DNA of 64,000 nt, taken from NCBI GenBank assembly GCA_022823605.1, contig JAJEHS010000006.1:276001-340000 (forward strand). Reading direction: 5' to 3'. The notes under the pieces are model-generated. The model made no database searches. It was not told where the DNA came from and saw nothing but the letters and a program-made list of their open reading frames with translations. The translations under genes were made by a program, and so were the position numbers. Below are positions 8,708 to 18,117 of this stretch, in pieces (the stretch's first letter is position 1; every line of letters starts with the position of its first letter). This DNA is from Paracoccaceae bacterium. Its GTDB lineage: Bacteria > Pseudomonadota > Alphaproteobacteria > Rhodobacterales > Rhodobacteraceae.

Positions 8708-9132
8708 TGAAAGCTGACCGCATATTCGGATTGGGCGTAATTCTAATCGCGTCCTTTTATCTGTATCATGCAACACTTATTCCCACGGGGTTTCTTTCTG
8801 ACCCCGTGGGTTCTCGAACCTTCCCCTACATAGTCGCAGGTGTATCCCTGCTTTGTGGGGTATTGATTATTATTTTTCCTGATCAAATTACTGACTGGCC
8901 ACATTTGAAAGTTTATGGCAAGATAGGTATTGCCCTTCTGGCCATGTATTTATTTGCCAAAACGCTTCGACCATATGGGTTTATAATTCCCTCGGCAGTA
9001 GTTGCCATTATCCTCAGTTATCTGATTTCACCGAACATCAAGAATGCCATAATTACTGGCCTGAGTTTGTCGATAGGCTTGTTTTTGGTACTGAATTATG
9101 GCCTTGGTTTGGGTTTGTTTGCGTTCGGATAG
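8707..9132 (+). CDS. tctB: Tripartite tricarboxylate transporter small membrane subunit TctB
   Basis: Small inner-membrane subunit (141 aa) with four predicted transmembrane segments around residues 7-25, 40-58, 75-110 and 118-137. It pairs with TctA to form the Na+ or H+ coupled permease. The family hallmark DPVGSRTFPY follows the first segment. Start is GTG 8707, sharing one base with the tctC stop codon; a GGAG lies about a dozen bases upstream. Position between tctC and tctA makes the call secure despite the weak sequence conservation of TctB proteins. Confidence 0.88.
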   Translation: MKADRIFGLGVILIASFYLYHATLIPTGFLSDPVGSRTFPYIVAGVSLLCGVLIIIFPDQITDWPHLKVYGKIGIALLAMYLFAKTLRPYGFIIPSAVVAIILSYLISPNIKNAIITGLSLSIGLFLVLNYGLGLGLFAFG

Positions 9133-9135
9133 GCT

Positions 9136-10638
9136 ATGGATCTTTTAGCCAATCTTTCCCAGGGATTTGCTGTTGCCCTGACTTGGTCTACCCTGTTGCT
9201 GGCAGTATCAGGTTGTTTTGCAGGTACCATTATTGGTTCCCTGCCAGGACTTGGACCCTCCAATGGTGTCGCAATCCTGATACCACTTGCTTTTTCATTG
9301 GGCCTTGATGCTACTGAAGTTCTGGTCCTGATGACCTCGGTTTATTATGGTGCGATGTATGGTGGAAGGATTTCTTCAATACTATTGAATATCCCCGGTG
9401 ATGAACCGGCTTTGATGACAACTCTAGACGGGTACCCCATGGCGAAACAGGGTCGGGCTGCCGATGCGTTGGTTCTTTCAGGTGTATCTTCTTTTGTCGG
9501 TGCATTTCTGGCCACAATCGGGCTCATGCTTCTTGCTCCATTGTTGGCCAATGTTGCTTACCTTTTTGGCCCATCGGAATATTTTGCACTTTATCTGTTG
9601 GCCTTTTGTACCCTTGGTGGCCTTGCTTCCAAAAACCAGATAAAAGCTGCATTGGCTTCGGCTGTCGGATTGGGAATAGCCATGATTGGCCTTGATAACC
9701 AAACAGGGTTGCCCCGACTCACCTTTGGTGAACTGGCTTTGATGGATGGTGTTGATTTTCTGGTTGCCATCGTGGGTTTGTTCGCTGTTTCCGAAATTTT
9801 TATATTTATCGAAAGCCATGGCAAAAATACAGCCATTGGCGTTAAACTTGACAAGATAACCATACCTGTAAAGGATATCGTCAATAGCGGGTTTACAATG
9901 CTTAGAGGAACCCTCATAGGCTTTTTTGCAGGTATACTCCCAGGTGCAGGAGCTTCGCTCGGTAGTTTTCTAGCCTATATGGGTGAAAAGACCGTTGCCA
10001 AGGACGGCGATACCTTTGGAACAGGTAATCCAAAGGGTGTAGCTGCCCCTGAAGCAGGAAACAATGCAGCAGCGGGTGGAGCCTTGGTTCCCATGCTGAC
10101 ACTTGGCGTTCCAGGCTCAGGTACAACCGCCGTATTGCTTGCTGTTTTATTGACTTTGAACATAACACCCGGACCCCTGCTCTTTGAAGAACGACCTGAA
10201 GTTGTATGGGGACTGATAGCCTCACTTCTCATTGCCAACGTTGTATTGTTGATAATGAATGTTCCCTTGGTTAGATTGTTCGTCAAGGTATTGTCAGTAC
10301 CTCCACATGTTCTGTTACCCGGTATCGCGATGGTTGCCTTTGGTGGAATTTATTCCCTGTCCGGAAGCAGTCATGATTTGGTACTGATGATCATTTTTGG
10401 TTTGGTTGGTTATTTTTGTAGAAAGTTGGGTGTACCAACCGTTCCCATAATCCTCGGCATTCTCCTTGGCAACAACATGGAGGATAATTTGCGGAGAGCG
10501 ATGATAATTTCCGGAGGTGACTGGACCTATCTGTTTTCTTCCGGAATTGCCATTGGACTATGGGTTGCAGCAATTGGCGGGTTTGTAGCACCCCTTTTCC
10601 TGAGAAATCTGTTGAAGAAACCCAAACCCAAAATTTGA
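9136..10638 (+). CDS. tctA: Tripartite tricarboxylate transporter large permease TctA
   Basis: Main permease (500 aa, 10-12 transmembrane segments). The two repeated family loops are present: GSLPGLGPSNGVAILIPL near residue 35 and the matching GILPGAGASLGSFLAY near residue 263, along with YYGAMYGGRISSILLNIPG and LTLGVPGSGTTAVLL. These glycine-rich re-entrant loops form the substrate path. It begins 3 bases after tctB. The 3' end is followed by a 26-base gap to the AtuA-like gene, so the five genes look like one transcript. Substrate is unknown; citrate, tartrate and aromatic acids are known for relatives. Confidence 0.95.
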   Translation: MDLLANLSQGFAVALTWSTLLLAVSGCFAGTIIGSLPGLGPSNGVAILIPLAFSLGLDATEVLVLMTSVYYGAMYGGRISSILLNIPGDEPALMTTLDGYPMAKQGRAADALVLSGVSSFVGAFLATIGLMLLAPLLANVAYLFGPSEYFALYLLAFCTLGGLASKNQIKAALASAVGLGIAMIGLDNQTGLPRLTFGELALMDGVDFLVAIVGLFAVSEIFIFIESHGKNTAIGVKLDKITIPVKDIVNSGFTMLRGTLIGFFAGILPGAGASLGSFLAYMGEKTVAKDGDTFGTGNPKGVAAPEAGNNAAAGGALVPMLTLGVPGSGTTAVLLAVLLTLNITPGPLLFEERPEVVWGLIASLLIANVVLLIMNVPLVRLFVKVLSVPPHVLLPGIAMVAFGGIYSLSGSSHDLVLMIIFGLVGYFCRKLGVPTVPIILGILLGNNMEDNLRRAMIISGGDWTYLFSSGIAIGLWVAAIGGFVAPLFLRNLLKKPKPKI

Positions 10639-10664
10639 TAACCCTGTCCTTCGGAGGTTTAAGT

Positions 10665-12023
10665 TTGATTAGAGTACTCGTTCCTTCTGGGGTTCTGGGA
10701 TTGGAATTCAGCAAGGAGGCTCTACAAAGAGGTTTGGCCAACAATCCGGATATTATTGCCATAGATGGAGGCTCGACCGATAGTGGTCCCTACTATTTGG
10801 GTACGGCCAATTCCAAATATTCACGGGCAGTAACCTCGGGTGAATGGAAATATTTGCTAGCGGCCAGAGAGACCGCAGATATCCCGCTTGTAATTGGCTC
10901 TTCCGGTACTTGTGGAACAGACCAATCGGTTGACTGGATGGTTGAAATTACCAAGAATCTGCTTCGCACCACCAAAAAGGATTTGCGAATCGGAACCATC
11001 AAATCTTCACTAACCCGGCAGCAGGTTGTGTCTGCTCTTCAAACCGGTCGACTGAAAACCTTGAAACATGCTCCGGATATTTCGGAAGAAATCATCAATG
11101 ATTGCACCGGAATGGTTGCCCTGATGGGGGTGGAACAAATCCAGGAAGCATTGGCCAGAAATGCCGATATAATTATCGCTGGCCGAGCAACGGATACAGC
11201 ATCAATTGCTGCCTTGCCCCTGATGTCAGGCATTCCACCCGGCATTGCCTGGCACGGTGCAAAGGTATCTGAATGCGGGGCCTTGTGTTCAACCAACCCT
11301 CTGAGCGGATGCGTGCAGGTTGATTTTCATGAGGATTACTTTGAAATCGAACCTCTTGATCCCATGGCTCAATGTACCCCTCATACGGTATCAGCCCATA
11401 TGCTCTATGAAAATTCGGACCCGTTCATATTATACGAACCAGGTGGCTATCTTGATGTCAAAAACACCACCTATGAAGCGGTTTCCGACCGAAAAGTCAG
11501 GGTATCGGGCGGTAAGTGGATACCCTTTCCCCAATACAGTGTAAAAATTGAAGGTGTCAGAATTGCCGGCTACCAGACGACAAGCCTGACAATGATTCGA
11601 AATGCTCATTATGTCCGGAATATTCATACTTGGGTCGAAAAGTTAAAGCAATTCCTTGAAAACTCGCTTGACGAGAAGTTTGGAGTTGATGCCGATACCT
11701 GCCATTTGGATTTCAGAATTATTGGGTCCGAAGCAACACTTGGTTCACTTGAATACCGGTCATCGCAACCTGTTGAAGTTGGAATTCTGAGCATCATAAC
11801 CGCTGAAACCCAGGAACTTGCAAATGAAATAGCCAAGCACATCAATCCCTACCTGCTTCATTTCCCCTTATCTGACAAAGAGGAACTGCCGACATTTTCC
11901 TTCCCTTACTCCCCGGCAGAAACCGAAAGGGGACCATTGTATGAGTTCTGCTTGAACCATGCATTGGAACTGGATGACCCCCTGGAAATTTTCAAAATAG
12001 AGGTGTTTGAGGCAAATGGCTAA
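10665..12023 (+). CDS. AtuA-like DUF1446 family protein
   Basis: A 452-aa member of the DUF1446/AtuA family (Pfam acyclic terpene utilisation AtuA). Conserved stretches are AIDGGSTDSGPYYLG near residue 33, IGSSGTCGTD near residue 77 and IIAGRATDTAS near residue 180. The family's reaction is not established; AtuA is needed for citronellol/geraniol degradation in Pseudomonas. Start is TTG 10665, with GGAGG 7 bases upstream; a longer frame from 10560 runs inside tctA and gives an unrelated leader. Overlaps the DUF4387 gene by 8 bases. In proteobacteria DUF1446 and DUF4387 often sit next to tripartite carboxylate transporters, so it likely acts on the imported acid or its CoA ester. Confidence 0.85.
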   Translation: MIRVLVPSGVLGLEFSKEALQRGLANNPDIIAIDGGSTDSGPYYLGTANSKYSRAVTSGEWKYLLAARETADIPLVIGSSGTCGTDQSVDWMVEITKNLLRTTKKDLRIGTIKSSLTRQQVVSALQTGRLKTLKHAPDISEEIINDCTGMVALMGVEQIQEALARNADIIIAGRATDTASIAALPLMSGIPPGIAWHGAKVSECGALCSTNPLSGCVQVDFHEDYFEIEPLDPMAQCTPHTVSAHMLYENSDPFILYEPGGYLDVKNTTYEAVSDRKVRVSGGKWIPFPQYSVKIEGVRIAGYQTTSLTMIRNAHYVRNIHTWVEKLKQFLENSLDEKFGVDADTCHLDFRIIGSEATLGSLEYRSSQPVEVGILSIITAETQELANEIAKHINPYLLHFPLSDKEELPTFSFPYSPAETERGPLYEFCLNHALELDDPLEIFKIEVFEANG

Positions 12024-12327
12024 CCTTCGTGACAAAGTCTTCAAAATCCGATCCAAAAATGCCGGTCCTTTCACGGTAACCGTTGATATTTTCTGTAGGA
12101 ACCAAAACAGCCTCAAGCGAATACTTGGTTTATTAGATGGTGACACGCTTTCCCATCTCTACAATGTAAAAAAAGACAGTTTTGAAATTTTTGAGATCCC
12201 TGATTTAAATGTAATAAAAATCAGTTTTCCACGTACCCATATTCAGGGAAGCCGACTTGACCGGGACATGCATGGTGCTCAATTTGCCGAATTGCTGAAT
12301 GAAATGGAACTTCCAGACAATTTCTAA
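12016..12327 (+). CDS. DUF4387 family protein
   Basis: A 103-aa soluble protein with the DUF4387 pattern: VFKIRSKNAGPF at the N terminus, VDIFC, and the C-terminal GSRLDRDMHGAQFAELL. Function unknown. It overlaps the 3' end of the AtuA-like gene by 8 bases, so the two are translationally coupled and may form a complex; larger AtuA-type proteins in other bacteria carry a small C-terminal domain in the matching position. Start taken at ATG 12016; TTG 12007 is possible. The gene converges on hemC 17 bases further on. Confidence 0.82.
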   Translation: MANLRDKVFKIRSKNAGPFTVTVDIFCRNQNSLKRILGLLDGDTLSHLYNVKKDSFEIFEIPDLNVIKISFPRTHIQGSRLDRDMHGAQFAELLNEMELPDNF

Positions 12328-12343
12328 CAATACCTTGAATAAC

Positions 12344-13252
12344 CTATTCCCTGGAAAGAAGGGATTCTGCCAATTCTCTTCCCAAATCCAAATGGGAAGC
12401 AATTGGAGCCGTTTTCATTCCCCTTAACAACTCCCCTTTCTTTTCTGAAAAAAACTCACCTGTCAGGGTTATGTCCGTCCCCTTGATTTCAGCCAGGGCA
12501 CCAACTGGCAATTCACAAGAACCCTCAAGTGTATTAAGGAAATACCTTTCGGTCGTTGCCTGAATTTTGGTCGGGTTATGCGAAATACCTTCAATGAGCG
12601 AATTAAGCCATTCTTCATCTTTATGGGTTTCGAGACAAATAACTCCTTGTGATGGTGCTGGCAGGCAGGTTTCAACTGGGATTTCGTATCTGGGAATATC
12701 CCAAATGCCCATTCTGTTCAATCCGGCTGCAGCTAGAACAATGCCATTAACATCACCATTTTCCCATTTTCCAATGCGAGAATCTATATTGCCCCTGATT
12801 TCCACAACCGCCACTTCAGGATTGGCATTTAATATTTGTTTTTTCCGTCTGATGCTTGAAGTACCAATCCTTATTCCTGCTGGCAAGGATTCTATGGTTT
12901 CACCCTTCCTCGATATCAGTACATCAAGCGGATTTTCACGTTTGAGAAATCCAGCCATGGAAAGGCCTTCAGGTTGTTCAAATGGCATATCCTTCAAGGA
13001 ATGAACACCAATATCAATATTTCCAGCTATTATTTCTTTCTCGATTTCCCTACAAAACACTCCCTTACCTTCCAACTCCCGGAAGGGTCTGTCAGTAATC
13101 TTGTCACCAAGGGTTTTGATGGGAACTACCTCTATCCTGTCTTCCTCCCAATCCAGATCTTCAAGGAGCAGCTTTTTTACTTCTCCGGCTTGAAGCAAGG
13201 CTAATCTGGAACCCCTGGACCCAATTCTAATTTGTGATTTTATCTTGTTCAT
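12344..13252 (-). CDS. hemC: Porphobilinogen deaminase (hydroxymethylbilane synthase)
   Basis: Joins four porphobilinogens into hydroxymethylbilane in haem synthesis; cytosolic. The 302 aa protein has all key elements: IGSRGSRLAL at the N terminus, the catalytic Asp88 in HSLKDMP, the arginine-rich RIGTSSIRRKKQ loop and Cys246 in LEGSCELPVG, which anchors the dipyrromethane cofactor. ATG start at 13252. It is divergent from hemE across a 167-base region that must contain both promoters. Confidence 0.97.
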   Translation of the reverse strand: MNKIKSQIRIGSRGSRLALLQAGEVKKLLLEDLDWEEDRIEVVPIKTLGDKITDRPFRELEGKGVFCREIEKEIIAGNIDIGVHSLKDMPFEQPEGLSMAGFLKRENPLDVLISRKGETIESLPAGIRIGTSSIRRKKQILNANPEVAVVEIRGNIDSRIGKWENGDVNGIVLAAAGLNRMGIWDIPRYEIPVETCLPAPSQGVICLETHKDEEWLNSLIEGISHNPTKIQATTERYFLNTLEGSCELPVGALAEIKGTDITLTGEFFSEKKGELLRGMKTAPIASHLDLGRELAESLLSRE

Positions 13253-13419
13253 TACTTGATTTTATTTCTGGTTTTGTAAAATTGATTGAACCTCATCAAT
13301 AACTTAATCTTCAAAGAAGGAATGCAAATTCATTATCTTGCGTGAGTTTGTTTATATTTTGTTCCACTTGAACGGAAACCATTCTAAGAAACAACGTACC
13401 AAATGCACTTTTAGGCTAA

Positions 13420-14457
13420 ATGAACAATATTCGCAAACCACTGCTCAGGGTTCTTGAAGGTGAGAATCTGAACCCACCACCAATTTGGCTGATGAGACAG
13501 GCCGGCAGATATCTGCCTGAATACAGGGCCTTGCGGAGTCAGGCCAAGGACTTTCTTTCCCTCTGTTATAACCCCGAGCTGGCCAGTGAAGTTACCTTGC
13601 AACCAATAACCCGATTTGGATTTGATGGAGCCATATTGTTCGCTGACATACTTTTATTGCCTCAAGCTTTGGGAGTGGATGTCAAATTTGTGGAGAATGT
13701 TGGGCCCCGTCTTTCCCCGATACAAACCCGGGAACAACTTTATCGGCTGAAGGATAAAGAGGAGATACATGAAACTCTGAATCCTGTCTATGAAACCATC
13801 GAAAGAATTTTGACAAAATTACCTCCACATGTAACCCTGATTGGTTTCGCTGGTTCACCATGGACCGTAGCCACCTACCTCATCACCGGCAAGGGCGAAA
13901 CGGGTCAGGTAACTTCCAAGGAATTCATGGTTCGGAATCCTGAACTGTTTGATCAAATCATTTCACTTCTCACTGATGCTACAATCGAGTATCTAACCCG
14001 ACAAATAGAAGCCGGTGTGGAAGTGGTAAAACTATTTGACAGCTGGGCAGGTTCTCTGGAGGGACTTTTTTTTGACAATTATGTGACCAAACCAAATGCT
14101 CATATCATCACTACCCTTAAACACAGGTTTCCCCATATCCCAATTATCGCTTTTCCCAAGGGGTCCGGGATGAAACTTCCAGGGTTTGTCTCGAATCTGA
14201 ATGTTGATTGTTTGGCACTGGACCAGAATGTCAGCCTGGATATTGTGGATAAGTTTTTACCTTCCGTACATTGTATCCAAGGCAATCTGAATCCCCTGAC
14301 ACTTGTCAGTGGCAAGGAAAGGCTGGAGAGTGAAACCCAGAACATTCTTAAATCCTGCTACGATTTTCCTCACATTTTCAACCTTGGACATGGTATCCTG
14401 CCAACTACACCCATCCAGCATGTGGAAAAGCTAGTAAAACTGATACGAGAATTTTGA
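13420..14457 (+). CDS. hemE: Uroporphyrinogen decarboxylase
   Basis: Removes four carboxyl groups from uroporphyrinogen III to give coproporphyrinogen III. The 345-aa protein carries the N-terminal signature WLMRQAGRYLPEYR near residue 23, FADILLLPQALG, and the internal GFAGSPWTVATYLI near residue 142. C terminus FNLGHGILPTTP is typical. It converges with hemF, which encodes the next enzyme, separated by 23 bases. In several alphaproteobacteria hemE borders the chromosomal origin; the hemC-hemE gap here shows no DnaA boxes. Confidence 0.97.
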   Translation: MNNIRKPLLRVLEGENLNPPPIWLMRQAGRYLPEYRALRSQAKDFLSLCYNPELASEVTLQPITRFGFDGAILFADILLLPQALGVDVKFVENVGPRLSPIQTREQLYRLKDKEEIHETLNPVYETIERILTKLPPHVTLIGFAGSPWTVATYLITGKGETGQVTSKEFMVRNPELFDQIISLLTDATIEYLTRQIEAGVEVVKLFDSWAGSLEGLFFDNYVTKPNAHIITTLKHRFPHIPIIAFPKGSGMKLPGFVSNLNVDCLALDQNVSLDIVDKFLPSVHCIQGNLNPLTLVSGKERLESETQNILKSCYDFPHIFNLGHGILPTTPIQHVEKLVKLIREF

Positions 14458-14480
14458 ACGCTATTCTCCACTCACGCAGG

Positions 14481-15371
14481 TCATTTCCATTTGGCAAGTG
14501 GCGGTAAACTCATCAGTACGGCATCTGGATCATGTCCTGATTCCAGGCCAAATTTTGTCCCCCGGTCGTAAATCAGATTGAATTCGGTATATAACCCCCT
14601 GTGAAGCAATTGTTTTTCTCTGTCATCCTCGGTCCAGGGCTCATTTTGTCGCAACGTTACAATCTCCGGATAAACACTTAGAAAGGTTTTTCCTACATCC
14701 ATGACAAACTCAAAGTCATTTGCCCAGTTACCTGTATCCAAATCATCAAAAAAGATTCCACCCACCCCTCTGGCCCTTTTTCTGTGTGGAATATAAAAAT
14801 ACCTGTCAGCCCAATCCCTGAACTCTTCATAGTAACCTGGATCATGCCGGTCGCAGATTTCCTTGAGGGAGGTGTGGAACAGGGTTTTATCCTCAGGATA
14901 TTCGATACACGGATTTAAATCCGTACCTCCGCCGAACCATGTTTCCTGTTTAGTCATGAACATCCGTGTATTAAAGTGAACAGCTGGTACCCTAGGGTGG
15001 TTTAGATGGGCAACGAGTGATATCCCACTGGCCCAAAAGCCTGATTCCTCATCCTCAATTTTTTTTCTTTTCTTGAGTACCTCAACCATATTGGGAGAAA
15101 GACTTCCATAAACGGTTGAAACATTGACACCAACTTTTTCAAAGACCTTGCCTGATGCCATCTTGGACATGACACCACCTCCAGCATCACTTCCATCCAT
15201 GGCAGTTCTTGTCGTTTTCTGTTGTAGGAAACTACCAGGCTCGGTCGTAAAACCTTCCGGGGCATGAAGTTCCCTTTCCAATTTTTCAAAACGTTCACAT
15301 ATCTGGTTCGACAAGTCGGTAAACCATTCACTTGCCATCCGCTTTTTTTGTTCTGGACCGATTTGCGTCAT
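14481..15371 (-). CDS. hemF: Aerobic coproporphyrinogen III oxidase
   Basis: Oxygen-dependent conversion of coproporphyrinogen III to protoporphyrinogen IX. The 296-aa protein has the family block GGGTDLNPCIEY near residue 147, the HDPGYYEEFRDWADRYFYIPHR stretch (two short segments of the same conserved region) and RGVGGIFFDDL. Its presence argues for an aerobic lifestyle; the oxygen-independent HemN is not in the window. Third haem gene in this cluster, converging with hemE. Confidence 0.96.
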   Translation of the reverse strand: MTQIGPEQKKRMASEWFTDLSNQICERFEKLERELHAPEGFTTEPGSFLQQKTTRTAMDGSDAGGGVMSKMASGKVFEKVGVNVSTVYGSLSPNMVEVLKKRKKIEDEESGFWASGISLVAHLNHPRVPAVHFNTRMFMTKQETWFGGGTDLNPCIEYPEDKTLFHTSLKEICDRHDPGYYEEFRDWADRYFYIPHRKRARGVGGIFFDDLDTGNWANDFEFVMDVGKTFLSVYPEIVTLRQNEPWTEDDREKQLLHRGLYTEFNLIYDRGTKFGLESGHDPDAVLMSLPPLAKWK

Positions 15372-15413
15372 TACATTCTTTGAAATTGCAAGAAAAACGT
15401 GATCAGAATAACA

Positions 15414-16010
15414 TCAGTATTCCTGCCGTGAATTGAGTGCCGAGGTTATGGTGGTGGAATCAAGATAATCCAATTCACCACCTGAAGGAATACCTCTCCC
15501 GAGGGTTGTAATTTTAATATTCAAACCCTCCAATTGTTCCACGATAAAGTGGGTTGTTGACTGTCCTGGGACAGTTGCATTCATGGCTAGAATCACTTCT
15601 GAGATTGCCTCATGCTTGATTCTATTTATCAGTTGGGGAATACCAAGCTCCTCAGGTCCGATACCCTCGAAGATTGAAAGGACACCACCAAGAACATGAT
15701 ATTGCCCTCGGTAGATTTCCGTTTTTTCCAAGGCCCATAAATCAATTACGGATTCCACAACACATATCACATTTTTCTGGCGATTTTCATCACTGCAAAT
15801 ATCACATTTGGAATGCAAGGTTACATTACCACAAATCTGGCAATGATCGATGATTTCGGTAAAGTTCTCCAACATCTTGACCATTGGCTCAAGCAGTTGG
15901 GTCCTGTTCTTAATAAGATGCAGTACAATCCGTTTTGAGGATTTCGGCCCCAGCCCCGGCAACCTTGCGAATTGATCGACAAGTAATTGGATTTCGTTCT
16001 TGCGGGCCAT
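15414..16010 (-). CDS. recR: Recombination mediator protein RecR
   Basis: Helps RecO and RecF load RecA at gaps during recombinational repair. The 198-aa protein shows the usual order: helix-hairpin-helix (LPGLGPKSSKRIVLHL), zinc finger (CQICGNVTLHSKCDIC) and a TOPRIM domain with VVESVIDLWALE. Its ATG overlaps the stop of ybaB in a TAATG junction, so the two are translationally coupled. Part of the conserved dnaX-ybaB-recR operon. Confidence 0.96.
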   Translation of the reverse strand: MARKNEIQLLVDQFARLPGLGPKSSKRIVLHLIKNRTQLLEPMVKMLENFTEIIDHCQICGNVTLHSKCDICSDENRQKNVICVVESVIDLWALEKTEIYRGQYHVLGGVLSIFEGIGPEELGIPQLINRIKHEAISEVILAMNATVPGQSTTHFIVEQLEGLNIKITTLGRGIPSGGELDYLDSTTITSALNSRQEY

Positions 16011-16354
16011 TAAATATTGAAATTGAAATCAGAAGGCAGTCCCACTTTCTCGGTTACTTTCCTCCTTCTTTCAGCTGAAATTACAACCGCTTCTGATTGG
16101 ACCTTCTTTATTGCTTCCGTGGTGGCTTCGGACAAATCGATCTCGGCATCGGGATTCAACCTGTCCTGATTAAAAATCACCTCGTATATCATTCCATTGC
16201 CATTGCAAAGCACCTTGACCGTTTGACAGGGACTTTCTGCCATTATTACCATTTCTTCGATTTCCTTGTTGGCAAGGAGTAGCTCGTTTTTTAATTCCTT
16301 GCCCGCCTTGGCTAGTTCTGCAATTTTCATCGGATTGAATTTATCTGGTATCAT
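16010..16354 (-). CDS. ybaB: YbaB/EbfC family nucleoid-associated protein
   Basis: Small DNA-binding dimer (114 aa) of the EbfC family. N-terminal helix with IAELAKAGKELKNELL, then the beta-hairpin core VKVLCNGNGMIYEVIFN and a C-terminal helix with AERRRKVTEKVGLP. The order dnaX-ybaB-recR is widely conserved, supporting the call. An internal ATG (MKIAELAK, residue 9) is an alternative start; the first ATG is kept here. Confidence 0.92.
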   Translation of the reverse strand: MIPDKFNPMKIAELAKAGKELKNELLLANKEIEEMVIMAESPCQTVKVLCNGNGMIYEVIFNQDRLNPDAEIDLSEATTEAIKKVQSEAVVISAERRRKVTEKVGLPSDFNFNI

Positions 16355-16393
16355 ACCTTTTCCTTAGTTTATTCCTTTCGGAATGCTATAATA

Positions 16394-17869
16394 TCATTTT
16401 ACCAATTTAGCTTCTGGAAACGCCTCAAATACACTGGCTACCAGTTTATTGTCTTTCAACCCTCGTTGTTTCGGATTTTCTTTTGAAATCTGTTGCTTTT
16501 GATCATGTGTATGATTGGGCTTTTCTACTGGTGGTTCTCTCAACTCGGGTTTTGGGTCTGTAGAAAATTTTTCGATATTTCCTTCTTCTTTGCTTTTGGC
16601 AGATGGTAGAGATTCCTTTATTTCCGCTTGAACTTTTTCAACTGAAATTCTCTCTATGGGGGGATCTCCAGTTTCTGTAGCAGGTTGGTCATCTTTCTGG
16701 ATAGAAAGTTTTTTAACCATTTCATGGGGAGTAGGTAATTCTGCAACATGGGTCAACCTGATCATGGCCATTTCTGCTGCCATAATGTGATCCGGGGAAT
16801 AGGACAATTCCTGTAATATTTTCAGCAACATTTGCCAAGCACGATGCAAAACTGGAAATGACAGTTTTGAACTCAATTCCAAGCCTCTGGTCTTCTCTTC
16901 AGGAGACAAGGTAGGGTCATCAAGGGTTTTGGCATTGATTTTAACGACAGTCAGAAAATGAATTGTTTCCGAAAGATCCATTAAAATGGTTTGAGGGTCG
17001 GCACCATCATTGTATTGTGCCTTCAATTCTTCCAAGGCACCGGCCGCATCTCCCTTAAATATCACTTCGACCAAATCCAGAATTCTGCCCTTGTCAACGA
17101 GACCCAGCATATTCCTGGTAACTTCTGCGGTTATGTGTCCTGTGGAAAAGGAGATTGCCTGATCCAGAAGACTGATCCCATCCCGAACTGATCCCTCAGC
17201 AGCTCTGACAAGAAGTTTCATGGCATCCTCATCTACCTGGGCACCTTCCCGCTCGGCAATCGACTGAAGATGTTTTATTAAAACATGGGGTTCTATCCTT
17301 CGCAGATCAAATCGTTGACACCGTGATAAAATCGTAACCGGAACCATACGAATTTCGGTTGTTGCAAAGATGAATACCACATGCTCTGGTGGTTCTTCCA
17401 ATGTCTTCAAGAGGGCATTAAACGCACTTCTTGAGAGCATGTGAACTTCATCAATGATATAGACCTTGTATCTTGCAGTATTTGGTTGATACTGGACGGT
17501 TTCAAGCAATTCCCTGATATCATTGACACCTGTCCTGGATGCAGCATCCATTTCAAGAACATCCATGTGGTTGCCGTTAGCTATGGCAATGCAATGGGTG
17601 CATTCATTACAAGGTTCTGTAGTAACTGTCCCTGTACCATCCTTGCCTATGCAATTCATGCCTTTGGCCAGTAATCGGGCAGTTGTCGTTTTTCCGACAC
17701 CCCTTACCCCTGTCAGAATAAAGGCCTGAGCGATCCTGCCTGACTTGAATGAATTCTCGATTACCCTCACCAAGGCATCCTGACCAATAACCTCAGAAAA
17801 TTTTGTCGGCCGGTATTTTCGTGCCAATACCTGATATTTACCGGTGGAATTACTCATAGGGTCCTTCAA
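16394..17869 (-). CDS. dnaX: DNA polymerase III subunit gamma/tau
   Basis: Clamp-loader motor subunit. Residues 1-360 hold the AAA+ core: Walker A GVRGVGKTTTARLL, zinc cluster with CNECTHC, Walker B YIIDEVHMLS, the FATTE sensor and ILSRCQRFDLRRI. The C-terminal 120 residues are Lys/Glu/Pro-rich and low in complexity. At 491 aa it is shorter than many alphaproteobacterial DnaX proteins (about 550-650), so the DnaE-binding tau domain may be reduced. An A6 run lies near the KKLSIQ codons, but it is not in the frame of a canonical -1 slippery heptamer, so I see no programmed gamma. First gene of the dnaX-ybaB-recR operon; ATG codons at residues 1 and 5 are both possible starts. Confidence 0.95.
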   Translation of the reverse strand: MKDPMSNSTGKYQVLARKYRPTKFSEVIGQDALVRVIENSFKSGRIAQAFILTGVRGVGKTTTARLLAKGMNCIGKDGTGTVTTEPCNECTHCIAIANGNHMDVLEMDAASRTGVNDIRELLETVQYQPNTARYKVYIIDEVHMLSRSAFNALLKTLEEPPEHVVFIFATTEIRMVPVTILSRCQRFDLRRIEPHVLIKHLQSIAEREGAQVDEDAMKLLVRAAEGSVRDGISLLDQAISFSTGHITAEVTRNMLGLVDKGRILDLVEVIFKGDAAGALEELKAQYNDGADPQTILMDLSETIHFLTVVKINAKTLDDPTLSPEEKTRGLELSSKLSFPVLHRAWQMLLKILQELSYSPDHIMAAEMAMIRLTHVAELPTPHEMVKKLSIQKDDQPATETGDPPIERISVEKVQAEIKESLPSAKSKEEGNIEKFSTDPKPELREPPVEKPNHTHDQKQQISKENPKQRGLKDNKLVASVFEAFPEAKLVK

Positions 17870-18117
17870 TTCAAGGCAATCAAATTGGATTGATAAATTG
17901 ACTTTGATTTATTTTACAAAATTATCTATCTGAATTTAAGCAAATCTTGATCAGCCCACCATTGAGGAGTTGATTGTTTTTTCATGAAATATCCGATTTA
18001 CACAATTAATAAGAGTTGCCTTGTCAGAATACCAATTTTAAGAGTAGACAAAACAAGATTTGGTTCCTGATCTGGATGAAGAGGCTATTTCCACCAATAA
18101 TACAGAATCCAAAATCG
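17870..18117. other. Intergenic region upstream of dnaX
   Basis: About 250 AT-rich bases between the dnaX start and the stop of the DUF2461 gene, both on the minus strand. It must carry the dnaX promoter. No convincing ORF, hairpin or repeat was seen. Confidence 0.5.

Noticed and set aside
13253..13419. hemC-hemE gap as chromosomal origin
   Set aside because: hemE borders oriC in some alphaproteobacteria, but this gap is only 167 bases and contains no DnaA-box match.
16690..16720. A6 run in dnaX as a programmed frameshift for gamma
   Set aside because: The run is read as GTT-AAA-AAA-CTT, so no X-XXY-YYZ slippery heptamer is in frame and no strong downstream hairpin was seen.
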